A stretch of 64,000 bases of DNA, from NCBI RefSeq assembly GCF_001642995.1, contig NZ_LOHS01000075.1:1-64000 (forward strand). The letters are read 5' to 3'. This DNA is from Streptomyces jeddahensis. GTDB lineage: Bacteria > Actinomycetota > Actinomycetes > Streptomycetales > Streptomycetaceae. Below the pieces are notes generated by a model that ran no database searches, was not told the origin of the DNA, and saw nothing but the letters and a program-made list of their open reading frames with translations. Shown in pieces: positions 7,886 through 16,167 of this stretch. How positions within the stretch are numbered: the first letter of the stretch is position 1; each line of letters opens with the position of its first letter. Both the position numbers and the translations under genes were made by a program.

Positions 7886-9109
7886 TCATGCAGGCGCGTC
7901 GCCTCCGGACGGCTTCCTGTTCCGGCGCCGGACCGCCACGAGGACACCGGTCGCCAGCGCACCGGACACCAGGACGGCCGAGCCGGTGCCGGCGATCGCG
8001 ACAACGGGCCAGTCAGCCTTCCCGGGCCGGCCGCCTTCGGCCTTCTCGGCCCGCTCGTTCTGCGGGTCCGGACCGGTCGGCTCAGCGGCGGCGGCCGGAC
8101 GCGTCGCTGACGGAGGCAGCAGCGATCCGACGGGCCTGACACCGCCCGCCGCGTCGAAGCCCCAGTCCAGCAGCTCCCTCGCCTCCTCGTACACCGCCTG
8201 TCCGCTGGACGACTGGGGGTTCATGACCGTCACCAGCAGGGTGCGCCCCTCATGGCGGGCCGCCGCGATCAGGGTGTATCCGGCGTTGCTGGTGTAGCCG
8301 TTCTTGATGCCGATAAGACCGGGATAACGGCCCACGCCGTCGGCACCGGTGAGCAGCCGGTTGGTGTTCGCGATCGGGTACGTGGACCCGTCGTCGCCGG
8401 GGAAGTCGGCCTCGGCGGTCGAGCAGTACCGTACGAAATCCGGGTCCCGCAGCCCTGCCCGTCCGAACACGGCGAGGTCGTACGCGGAGGAGACCTGCCC
8501 CGGCTCGTCATAGCCGTCCGGAGTCACCACGTGGGTGTCCCGGGCGCCGAGAGCGCGTGCCTTCGCCTGCATCTGCCGGACGGTGGTCTCCACCCCGCCG
8601 TTCATGGCCGCCAGCACATGTACGGCGTCGTTGCCCGACATCAGGAAGACTCCTCGCCACAGGTCCGCCACCCTGTACGTCAGTCCGGGTGAGACCCCCA
8701 CCAGGCTGCTGCCCTCGCCGATGCCGGCGAGGTCCTTGTCCGTGGCCGTGTGGCGTGCGCGCGCGTCGAGACGCGGCAGGACCGTGACGGCGAACAGCGT
8801 CTTCAGCGTGCTGGCGGGCGGCAGCCGGCGGTGTGCGTTCCGCGCGGCGAGCACTTCGCCCGTGTCCGCGTCGGCCACCAGCCAGGACAGTGCGGAGAGA
8901 TCGTCGGGCAGGTCCGGTGTGCTCCTGGCGGCCCATACTTTCGTCCCCGGTCCGTCCAGGATGGAACGCGGGGGAGCGGGCCGGGGCGGGGGCGGCGCCG
9001 GCTCCGCCCTGGCGACCGCCGCCGCCGGCGTGGGCAGGAGGACGAGCGCGCCGGTGACCAGGGCCACGGCGCGGATGACGGATGAGCACAGGAAGCGTCT
9101 GACTGCCAT
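7886..9109 (-). CDS. D-alanyl-D-alanine carboxypeptidase (S11, PBP5/DacC type), membrane anchored
   Basis: 407 aa. Sec signal peptide at residues 1-35, then a proline-rich spacer, then the penicillin-binding S11 domain with the active serine in S100-T-L-K103, the second motif S158-G-N160 and a third motif K269-N-G271 in place of the usual KTG. A C-terminal transmembrane helix (about 365-390) followed by RRRNRK anchors it, with the enzyme outside. It trims the terminal D-Ala of peptidoglycan stem peptides. The Thr-to-Asn change in the third motif occurs in some actinobacterial members but could alter beta-lactam binding. Divergent from the formylglycine-generating enzyme gene. Confidence 0.92.
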   Translation of the reverse strand: MAVRRFLCSSVIRAVALVTGALVLLPTPAAAVARAEPAPPPPRPAPPRSILDGPGTKVWAARSTPDLPDDLSALSWLVADADTGEVLAARNAHRRLPPASTLKTLFAVTVLPRLDARARHTATDKDLAGIGEGSSLVGVSPGLTYRVADLWRGVFLMSGNDAVHVLAAMNGGVETTVRQMQAKARALGARDTHVVTPDGYDEPGQVSSAYDLAVFGRAGLRDPDFVRYCSTAEADFPGDDGSTYPIANTNRLLTGADGVGRYPGLIGIKNGYTSNAGYTLIAAARHEGRTLLVTVMNPQSSSGQAVYEEARELLDWGFDAAGGVRPVGSLLPPSATRPAAAAEPTGPDPQNERAEKAEGGRPGKADWPVVAIAGTGSAVLVSGALATGVLVAVRRRNRKPSGGDAPA

Positions 9110-9283
9110 TCAGTCACCGTAGGAAGACGGGGTCGGGTTCGCAGAACGGCTTGATCCGGGTGGGTGCGGCCGGGTGGGGGTACGGAGTGGGCCGCGCTGG
9201 AAAGGGGGCGCCGGTCAGGCCCTTACACGGTCGAGGGATGCTTGCACCCTGGACACCGTTCGCCTCTGCCCCAGGAGCCCTCC

Positions 9284-10279
9284 ATGAGAGCCCCGGACCC
9301 CACGCCGGACCCGCGCAACCACAACGGCGCAGCGCCGAAGGCTTGTTGCAGCCCCGGCCGTGGCCCGCGCACCGGCGCGGCGGTGGACCTGCCCGCACAG
9401 CCGACCGGGCGGATGCCGGAAGCCCCGCGTCCCGTACGGCGGATGGCGGAGCTGCCCGGTGGCGCGTTCCGAATGGGTGACGCGTTCGGCGAGGGCTATC
9501 CGGCCGACGGCGAGGGCCCGGCCCGCGAGGTGACCGTGGCGCCGTTCGCCATCGACGTCACCGCCGTCACCAACGCCGACTTCGCCGCGTTCGCCGAGGC
9601 CACCGGCCATGTCACGGACGCCGAACGGTTCGGCAGCTCCTTCGTCTTCCACCTGCTCGTCCATGACGAGGCGCGGGCGCATGTACTGGGCAGCGTGGCC
9701 CAGGCGCCGTGGTGGCTCGGCGTCGCCGGGGCCTCCTGGCGCGCGCCCGAGGGCCCGGGCTCCGACGTCGAGGACCGGGCGGACCACCCCGTCGTCCATG
9801 TCTCGCACGCGGATGCCCTCGCCTACTGCACCTGGGCCGGGGTGCGGCTGCCCACCGAGGCCGAATGGGAGTACGCGGCGCGCGGTGGGCTCGAGGGCGC
9901 CCGCTATCCCTGGGGCGACGAATTCACCCCGGCCGGCCGGGAGATGTGCAACACCTGGCTGGGCGAGTTCCCCCACCGTTCGGACCGGCCCGGCGGCCGG
10001 ACAGGGACGGTGCCCGTCACCGCGTACGAGCCCAACGGATTCGGTCTGTACAACACGTCCGGCAACGTCTGGGAGTGGTGCGCCGACCTGTTCAGGCCGG
10101 GCGTGGGGACACCTCCCGCGCTCCTCGGCCAGCAGGAGAGGGTCATCCGCGGCGGTTCCTACCTGTGCCACGCCTCATACTGCAACCGCTACCGCGTGGC
10201 TGCCCGCTCGCACAACACCCCGGACTCCTCGACCGGCCACGGCGGCTTCCGCTGCGCCCGCGACCTCGTCCCTGCCTGA
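9284..10279 (+). CDS. Formylglycine-generating enzyme (sulfatase-modifying factor, FGE/SUMF1 type)
   Basis: 331 aa. The catalytic C-terminal block RGGSYLCHASYCNRYRVAARS holds the two cysteines C295 and C300 that bind Cu(I) in aerobic FGEs and oxidise the cysteine of CxPxR motifs in sulfatases to C-alpha-formylglycine. Other FGE blocks are LPGGAFRMGDAFGEGYP, VTNADFAAFAEATGHVTDAERFGSSFVF, RLPTEAEWEYAARGG and GNVWEWC. So this is a true FGE and not a general EgtB/PvdO relative. ATG at 9284 follows CAGGAG. The N-terminal tail contains C21-C22-S-P-G-R26, which itself fits CxPxR. No sulfatase gene is in the window. Confidence 0.93.
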   Translation: MRAPDPTPDPRNHNGAAPKACCSPGRGPRTGAAVDLPAQPTGRMPEAPRPVRRMAELPGGAFRMGDAFGEGYPADGEGPAREVTVAPFAIDVTAVTNADFAAFAEATGHVTDAERFGSSFVFHLLVHDEARAHVLGSVAQAPWWLGVAGASWRAPEGPGSDVEDRADHPVVHVSHADALAYCTWAGVRLPTEAEWEYAARGGLEGARYPWGDEFTPAGREMCNTWLGEFPHRSDRPGGRTGTVPVTAYEPNGFGLYNTSGNVWEWCADLFRPGVGTPPALLGQQERVIRGGSYLCHASYCNRYRVAARSHNTPDSSTGHGGFRCARDLVPA

Positions 10280-10387
10280 CAGGCGGGTACCTGCTGTCGC
10301 AATGCCACGCAACGGCCGGAGATGGCCGAAGAGGACCGAGGGCACCAGGTACGTGCCGAAGGCTGCCGTCCGTCACTGTTGTCCCTC

Positions 10388-10404
10388 GAACACCGGTAGT
10401 GTTC
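10388..10404. promoter_or_regulatory. Palindrome upstream of the Ser/Thr kinase gene
   Basis: Perfect inverted repeat GAACAC-CGGTA-GTGTTC, ending 47 bp before the GTG of the kinase gene. A TAGTGT hexamer at 10397-10402 inside it could be a -10 element, so a bound protein would control transcription. The regulator is not identifiable. Confidence 0.4.
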
Positions 10405-10451
10405 CGCACCAGTTGTGTGACAGAGGGCAGAGCGCTACGGGAGTCGGGCAC

Positions 10452-12386
10452 GTGCAGACGGGGACGGGTGCGGAGAGGTTCCAGCCGCTTCAGGACGATG
10501 ATCCACGTACTGCAGGGCGATACCGTCTGGTGGCGCGGCTCGGTGCCGGGGGTATGGGGCGCGTCTACCTGTCCCACACACCCGGCGGACGACCGGTCGC
10601 CGTGAAGGTCATCCGTCCCGAACTCGCGGACGACGCCGACTTCCGTGACCGGTTCCGGCAGGAGGTGGCCAACGCCCGCCGGGTCAAGGGCATATGCACC
10701 GCGCCCGTCCTGGACAGCGACACCGAAGGGCCCATGCCCTGGCTCGCCACCGCCTACGTACCCGGCCCCTCCCTCGCGGAGGCCGTCAAGGAGCACGGGC
10801 CGCTGCCCAAGGAGACGGTGCTCCTGCTGGCAGCGGGGGTGGCCGAGGCGCTCCAGGACATCCACCGCGCCGGGGTCGTGCACCGCGACCTCAAGCCGTC
10901 GAATGTGCTGCTCGCGGCCGACGGTCCCCGCGTCATCGACTTCGGTGTGGCGCGCGCCGTGGACGCCACCGCCCTCACCCACAGCGGGTCCGCGATCGGC
11001 ACGCCGGCCTTCATGGCGCCCGAGCAGGCACTCGGCGGCGAGATCACCGGTGCTGCCGACGTGTTCGCGCTCGGCCAGATCACCGCCTTCGCCGCGACCG
11101 GCGCGGGTGCCTTCGGCGACGGCCCCTCGCACGGAGTGCTGTACCGCATCGTGCACGAGGAGCCCCAGCTGGGCGAACTCCCCGACGCGTTGGTGGACCT
11201 GGTGGCGGGCTGCCTGCACAAGGATCCGGCGCGGCGGCTGACACCGGCCGACGTCATACGCCTGTGCGCCGCCGCCAATCCGGAGGGCGGCCTGCGCCGC
11301 GGCCAGAGCTGGCTGCCGGCGTCCGTGGTGGGGCAGCTGGCGGAGCACGTCGCGCGCGAGCCTCAGCAGCAGCCGTCACGGGCGGCCACCATGAGCACCA
11401 TGGCCCTGCGCATCCCACGGCAGAGCGGCCCGAGGCAGGAGAGCGCGTTCCCGGGCACGGGAGGAGGCGGCCTGCTCGACGAAGAGGCCGGTTCGGATGG
11501 TGCGTCCCCGGGCCTGGGAGCGGCCGGCGCAGCGTGTGGTGCACAGGCCGCTTTGGGTGCCGCGTCCCCAGAGGGTGGTGCAGGCGCCCCGCTGCACTCC
11601 GCGCCGACCAGTGCCGGCGTCGCGGGGTCTGAATCGCGTGGCCGTACCAAGCGGTGGGGGCTCGTCACGGGCGGCGCGGTCGTCCTGACCGCGGCCACGG
11701 CGACCGGGGCCCTGTTCCTGTCCGGCGTCCTGCGTCCCGACGAGCGGCCGGAAGACGTGACGGCGCAGGCGGGGCGGTCCTCGAGCCCCACGGCGGGGCA
11801 GCAGCCGACCGGTTCCGGTCACCCGTCCGCGTCGCCGTCGAAGAAGTCCAAGGCGAAGCAGAAGCCGAACGCTTCCCCGTCCCCGACCCGTACCTCCCCG
11901 CCCGGCTCCGCCGAGCCGGCCACGTCACCGACAGCGGCCGCCTCCCGCAAACCGACCGCGACGGCCGCCGCCCAGCCGGCCCCCGTCACCTACACCGGCA
12001 TCCGCATGACGGCCAGCCATGACCTGTACCTGGCCGACAACCCCGTACGCTCCAAGGCCGACACGGGCACCAGTGACGAGGACTTCACGTACGCCGTGTA
12101 CTCCTCCGGCGCCGTCGTGGCCCCCGGTTCCACCAGCCAGAGCCAGATGACCCGCCTGGCGCCCCGCGCCGCGGGAACGCTGGATTCGTGCCTCGCACAG
12201 ACCGGCAGTGAGAGTTACGTCTGGGTGAAAGACCTCGCTGTGGGCGACCGGCTGTGCGTGATCAGCGGCACTGGCCACGTCGGCCTCATCACCTTCCGCG
12301 GCACGGCGCCCTCGCCGGATACGACGGACTACATCACGGTGGACGTCAAGGTCTGGCGTGACGCGGTGGACCCTGTGGCGGGCTGA
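10452..12386 (+). CDS. Membrane Ser/Thr protein kinase (PknB/Pkn-like) with secreted C-terminal domain
   Basis: 644 aa, GTG start with GGGAG upstream. Kinase domain at residues 24-285: glycine loop LGAGGMGRVY, ATP-binding K52, catalytic loop H144-R-D-L-K-P-S-N151, DFG at 163-165 and APE at 189-191, so it should be active. Then a Ser/Gly/Ala-rich juxtamembrane stretch, one transmembrane helix at about 402-425, a Pro/Ser/Lys linker, and an extracellular domain (about 515-644) with two cysteines (in DSCLAQTG and DRLCVISG) that may form a disulphide. No PASTA repeats. Typical Streptomyces receptor-kinase layout; ligand and targets unknown. Confidence 0.92.
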   Translation: MQTGTGAERFQPLQDDDPRTAGRYRLVARLGAGGMGRVYLSHTPGGRPVAVKVIRPELADDADFRDRFRQEVANARRVKGICTAPVLDSDTEGPMPWLATAYVPGPSLAEAVKEHGPLPKETVLLLAAGVAEALQDIHRAGVVHRDLKPSNVLLAADGPRVIDFGVARAVDATALTHSGSAIGTPAFMAPEQALGGEITGAADVFALGQITAFAATGAGAFGDGPSHGVLYRIVHEEPQLGELPDALVDLVAGCLHKDPARRLTPADVIRLCAAANPEGGLRRGQSWLPASVVGQLAEHVAREPQQQPSRAATMSTMALRIPRQSGPRQESAFPGTGGGGLLDEEAGSDGASPGLGAAGAACGAQAALGAASPEGGAGAPLHSAPTSAGVAGSESRGRTKRWGLVTGGAVVLTAATATGALFLSGVLRPDERPEDVTAQAGRSSSPTAGQQPTGSGHPSASPSKKSKAKQKPNASPSPTRTSPPGSAEPATSPTAAASRKPTATAAAQPAPVTYTGIRMTASHDLYLADNPVRSKADTGTSDEDFTYAVYSSGAVVAPGSTSQSQMTRLAPRAAGTLDSCLAQTGSESYVWVKDLAVGDRLCVISGTGHVGLITFRGTAPSPDTTDYITVDVKVWRDAVDPVAG

Positions 12387-12456
12387 ACGGGCCGCGCGCG
12401 CGCATGGCGAACCGGCGAGGATGCGGGCCGCCGTACGCCCACGCCGAAGGCGCACG

Positions 12457-13224
12457 TCAGCGAAGCAGCAACTGGACGATGGCCACGGTGCCGACCGCCA
12501 CGATGATGCCGCGCAGGACTGCGGGGCCGAGACGGCGGCCCGCCGCGGCCCCGATCTGGCCGCCGACGGCCGAACCGACCGCGAGGAGTACGACAGCGGT
12601 CCAGTCGAATGCGGCGGCGAAGAGGAAGAAGACCGCGGCGACTGCGTTCACGACGGCGACGAGAACGTTCTTGATGGCGTTGAGGCGTTGCATGCTGTCG
12701 TCGAGGAGCATGCCCATCAGGGACATGTAGATGATTCCTTGGGCGGCGGCGAAATAGCCGCCGTACACGCTCGCCAGGGTCAGCCCGGTGAACAGCAGCA
12801 GGCCGCCGTCGGGGCGCATGGACTCGCCGTTCAGTTCGCGGCGGTGGCGTAGTTTTCTGCTGATCCAGGGCTGGAGGACGACCAGAACGAGAGCGAGGCC
12901 CACCAGGACCGGCACGATTCTCTCGAATGCCGTCGCGGGCAGGGCCAGCAGGAGCGTGGCGCCCGTGAGACCGCCGACGAGGGCGCCAGCACAGAACTTC
13001 AGGATGCGTCGGCTCTGCCCGCTGAGCTCCTTTCGGTAGCCGATGGCCCCGCTGATCGAGCCGGGGATCAGGCCGAGTGCGTTGGAGACCGTCGCGGTGA
13101 CGGGCGGAAGCCCGGTCGCCAGCAGAACCGGAAAGGTGATCAATGTTCCGGAGCCGACGACTGCGTTGATGGCGCCGGCACCGATACCCGCGCCGAAAAC
13201 GGCGAGCATTTCCGCCGCCGTCAC
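12457..13224 (-). CDS. TauE/SafE (TSUP) family membrane permease
   Basis: 255 aa from a GTG at 13224; a TTG seven codons upstream is the alternative. The N-terminal signature GAGIGAGAINAVVGSGTLITFPVLL and the second-repeat block LASVYGGYFAAAQGIIYM define the sulfite/anion exporter TSUP family. About eight transmembrane helices are visible, so it is a plasma-membrane transporter of sulfite, sulfonate or a similar organic anion. It is convergent with the kinase gene and divergent from the DUF488 gene. The presence of a formylglycine-generating enzyme nearby invites a sulfur link, but nothing in the sequence proves it. Confidence 0.88.
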   Translation of the reverse strand: MTAAEMLAVFGAGIGAGAINAVVGSGTLITFPVLLATGLPPVTATVSNALGLIPGSISGAIGYRKELSGQSRRILKFCAGALVGGLTGATLLLALPATAFERIVPVLVGLALVLVVLQPWISRKLRHRRELNGESMRPDGGLLLFTGLTLASVYGGYFAAAQGIIYMSLMGMLLDDSMQRLNAIKNVLVAVVNAVAAVFFLFAAAFDWTAVVLLAVGSAVGGQIGAAAGRRLGPAVLRGIIVAVGTVAIVQLLLR

Positions 13225-13330
13225 GCGTCGCCTGATTTCACACAACCGCCGCCCATGCGGATGTCGGGCGCCGCGGCGGGCACGCTGCCGAGATATGCGG
13301 TGTTCACGATGCGAGCATAGAAACCGAATG

Positions 13331-13348
13331 CTTCGGCAGGGGCCGAAG
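13331..13348. promoter_or_regulatory. Inverted repeat between divergent TSUP and DUF488 genes
   Basis: Perfect 7-bp arms CTTCGGC-AGGG-GCCGAAG in the divergent intergenic region. It could be an operator for one or both genes; on the minus strand TATGCT (13319-13314) is a possible -10 for the TSUP gene. No matching regulator gene is adjacent. Confidence 0.35.
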
Positions 13349-13389
13349 TGTCACGGGCGATAATCGGCGTATGGACGCGGTTACGCGCG

Positions 13390-13449
13390 ATGCTGCTTCA
13401 CCACATGCCGCTTCACGACATTCCGCTTCACGACATTCCGCTTCAGCAA
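13390..13449 (+). repeat. Four 15-bp tandem units ahead of the DUF488 gene
   Basis: Units at 13390, 13405, 13420 and 13435 follow the pattern ATG/ATT-CYG-CTT-CA-. Read in the frame of the DUF488 gene they give the pentapeptides MLLHH, MPLHD, IPLHD, IPLQQ. They lie just before the probable ATG at 13462, so they may be untranslated leader or an N-terminal extension from the ATG at 13390 or 13405. Confidence 0.75.
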
Positions 13450-13461
13450 GGCCCACGTGAC

Positions 13462-14004
13462 ATGCAGCTGCTGACTTTCGGCCACGGCACCGCCGGCGCG
13501 GTGGAGATGACGCGGCTTCTGCATGGCGCCGAGGTGCGCCGACTGGTCGATGTGCGGACGGCGCCGGCCAGCCGGCACAACCCCGACGCCAACCGCGACG
13601 CGATGTCACGCTGGCTGCCGCAGGCCGGTTTGGGCTACCGCTGGGAGAAGCGGCTCGGCGGCTGGCGCAAGGCTCGGCCGGACACGCCCGACACCGCGCT
13701 GCGCAACCGTGCGTTCTGCGGGTACGCCGCCCATATGCGCTCCCCGGGGTTTCTCGCCGCCATCGAGGACCTGCTCGTCGAGGTGGCCGCAGAACGCACC
13801 ACGGTCATGTGCGCGGAGTCCGTGTGGTGGCGCTGCCACCGCAAGATGATCGCCGACTTCCTGGTCCTCGCCCGCGAGGTCGAGGTTCTGCACCTCATGC
13901 ACGACGGCAGACTGCAACGGCACATCCCGAGCCCCGAGGCGCGCGTGCTGCCCGAACTCCGCCTGCTGGTCTATGACGCGGGCCAACCTCCCCTCCCCGG
14001 GTGA
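13462..14004 (+). CDS. DUF488 family protein
   Basis: 180 aa. The start MQLLTFGHGT and the blocks RLVDVRTAPASRHNP, LGYRWEKRLGGWRKARPDTPD, LRNRAFCGYAAHM and CAESVWWRCHRKMIADFL are the DUF488 signature (a Cys-rich fold with a conserved C-A-E-x-x-x-x-x-C-H-R motif). The function of the family is not established. The frame is open upstream to include a pentapeptide repeat; the ATG at 13462 fits the usual family N-terminus. Confidence 0.85.
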   Translation: MQLLTFGHGTAGAVEMTRLLHGAEVRRLVDVRTAPASRHNPDANRDAMSRWLPQAGLGYRWEKRLGGWRKARPDTPDTALRNRAFCGYAAHMRSPGFLAAIEDLLVEVAAERTTVMCAESVWWRCHRKMIADFLVLAREVEVLHLMHDGRLQRHIPSPEARVLPELRLLVYDAGQPPLPG

Positions 14005-14067
14005 CGGATCTGTCGGCGGGGCAGCCCGCGTCCGTCGGCGGGTCAGCCTCGCTTGCCTCCCCCGTCC

Positions 14068-14628
14068 TCAGGACCCACCGCTGAGCGTGTCCCGCAGCAG
14101 CGTGACCAGGTCATCGGGTTCGGCTTGGCCGAGTTCGTCGAATGCGCCCGACCTGCGTCCCAGCAGGACCCCGATCAACGCCGCCACCACGATCTCGGCC
14201 CGCAGACGCGGCCGGTCCAGCCCCTCGCGGGTGAAACGGTCGAGCAGCGGCTCGACCAGTCGGGTGCGCAGTGCCGCGCGGGCGGCGTCCTGGGCTGCGG
14301 GGGCGCTGTGCGGCTGGACGGCGACCTGGGTGATCGGACCGGGGCCGCGGAGGTCGACCCGTTCGAGGAGTTCGAGGAGCCGGTCCGGGTCCAGCAGGTC
14401 GGCCGGAACCGCGTCGCCCGTCGCGTTCTGCAGCGTGGCGACGTACAGCTGGGTCTTGTTGCCGAAGTAGCGGGCGATGAGGGCCGGGTCCACGCCCGCG
14501 CGCTCTCCGATGTCGCGGGTCGTGGTGCGGTCGAATCCCCGCTCGGCGAACAGCTCGCTCGCCGCCCGCAGCAACTGCTCACGGCTGCGCGCCGCATCGC
14601 GGCGGCGCGCCGGCGTTCCGTCGCTCAC
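14068..14628 (-). CDS. TetR family transcriptional regulator
   Basis: 186 aa from a GTG that overlaps the stop of the MFS gene (GTGA, 14625-14628). N-terminal HTH at residues 10-55 (RSREQLLRAASELFAERGFDRTTTRDIGERAGVDPALIARYFGNKTQLY) is typical TetR; the C-terminal ligand domain resembles the TetR_C set seen with drug exporters. It is the second gene of an exporter-regulator unit and should bind the palindrome over the exporter start at 16113-16132 (inference). Confidence 0.88.
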   Translation of the reverse strand: MSDGTPARRRDAARSREQLLRAASELFAERGFDRTTTRDIGERAGVDPALIARYFGNKTQLYVATLQNATGDAVPADLLDPDRLLELLERVDLRGPGPITQVAVQPHSAPAAQDAARAALRTRLVEPLLDRFTREGLDRPRLRAEIVVAALIGVLLGRRSGAFDELGQAEPDDLVTLLRDTLSGGS

Positions 14629-16119
14629 CGGTCGACCGAGCTGTGTCGCGTGCCGCCGTCCTGGTGCGGCAACGTGCCGGCGTCTGCATGCTTCGCCGGC
14701 TTCTGCCCACCAGCGGTCAGCACCGTCCGCGTGCCGCCGCCACGCGACCGGATCAGCAGGTAGCTCACCAGGCCCGTGGCCACCCACACGGCGCAGGCAA
14801 GCAGTCCGGCCGTCCGGTAGCCGTCGTTCGACGGCAGTGCCTGGCCCGCGGCGGTGTGGGCCTGGAGCACCACCGCGCTGAGCGCACTGCCGGTCGAGTA
14901 GCCGATGTACTTCACGACGTGATTGAAACTCATCGCGCTGCCGGTTTCCCGCGCCGGCACCGCACCCACGATCAGTGCGGGCATGACCGAGACGGTGATA
15001 CCGATGCCCAGCCCGGCCAGGGCCATGGTGACGAACACCTGCCACAGGCTGTCGCGGGCGAGCACGAAGGAGAGGACGGCCACGAGGGAGATCAGGCAGC
15101 CCAGGGGCAGGAGCCGGGCGAGCGGGACGGTGCGGCTCAGGACGCGCACCAGCCGGCCAGCTGCCAGGCTGCCGGCTGAGAACGGAACCAGCACCAGTCC
15201 CCGGCGTCTGCACGAACCGGGTCACCAGTGACATCAGCAGGTACATTCCCACACCGCCCACCACAGCGGTGAGGTTGGCCGCGAGCACCACCCGGCCCCG
15301 GACCAGCCGTACGTCCACCAGCGGATGCGGCGTACGCAGCTCATGGACGACCCACCAGACCAGCAGCAGCACCGACACGACGGCCAGTACCAGCAGACGG
15401 GCCGACGCCCAGCCCCAGTGCCCGCCCTGGGTGAGCGCGAACAGCAGCCCTGCCATGCCCGCGGCCAGCAGCACGGCACCGAGCACGTCCAGTCGGTGCG
15501 CCGGGCGCTGCGGCGACGGAGGAAGGGCGACGACGGCGGCGGCCAGGGTCACGGCGGCGGCGATCGCCGCGAACCAGAACCCGGCGTACAGGCCGAGGTA
15601 CTCCGCGAGCAACCCGGTCACGGGGTAGCCGAGACCGATGCCCGCGGCGGCTGTGAGCGACAGCGTCGCCACCGCCGACCGCGACCGCTCCGGCGGCAGC
15701 GCGTCACGGGCCGTGGCCATGGCCAACGGCGTCAGCCCGATCCCGAGACCCTGGAGCGCCCGGCCCGCGATCAGCGCGCCGAAGCCCAGCGGCAGAGCCG
15801 CCAGCACGCTGCCCACCAGCACCGCGGCCAGGCCGGTGAGGATCACCTTCCGGCGGTGCGGGCCGTCGCCCAGGCGCCCCATTGTCGGGGTGGCGACGGC
15901 GCCGACCAGCATCGTCACCGTCAACGACCACTGCGCACTGGACAGGGACACGTCGTCCACGGCGGCGATCGTCGGGATCAGCGGAGCGCCGAGGCTGCTG
16001 ACGATCGCGACCAGCAGGCCGAGGGAGACCAGTACCGGAACCAGCGCCCGTTGCCGGGGGAGTGAGGGAGTGCGCGGCGGTTGCACAGACGGGCAAATCT
16101 TGTCATCGAGTGATGTCAT
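14625..16119 (-). pseudogene. MFS (DHA2-type) drug exporter gene with internal deletion and frameshift
   Basis: The N-terminal part (from ATG 16119) encodes about eight transmembrane helices of a 14-TM-type exporter with motif A GRLGDGPHRRKV and motif C-like GIGLGYPVTGLLAEY. It ends in coding sense at RFVQTPG near 15200; the family then continues in another frame at LVLVPFSAGSLAAGRLV and runs to 14625. Compared with relatives about 15 residues are missing at the join, so I infer a small deletion not divisible by three. The first frame stays open right through into the TetR gene. Either a disabled gene or an assembly error. Confidence 0.75.
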
Positions 16120-16132
16120 CGCTTGATGACAT
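16113..16132. promoter_or_regulatory. Operator overlapping the MFS start codon
   Basis: Perfect 8-bp arms ATGTCATC-GCTT-GATGACAT; the exporter ATG (16119-16117) lies within the left arm. A weaker copy of the same half-sites (CATC-GAGT-GATG) adjoins at 16105-16116. No ribosome-binding site is seen before the ATG, so the mRNA may be leaderless and the repressor would cover the transcription start. Presumed TetR site. Confidence 0.55.
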
Positions 16133-16167
16133 GCTACTCCCCGTCGTCGGCGGGCCTCGCGAGTGGC

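Noticed and set aside
14068..16119. A genuine 683-residue MFS-TetR fusion protein
   Set aside because: The middle of the frame (about 14630-15200) is out of the coding sense of the exporter. TetR has its own GTG at the stop overlap. I treat it as a damaged exporter plus an intact TetR gene, though an accidental fusion product is possible.
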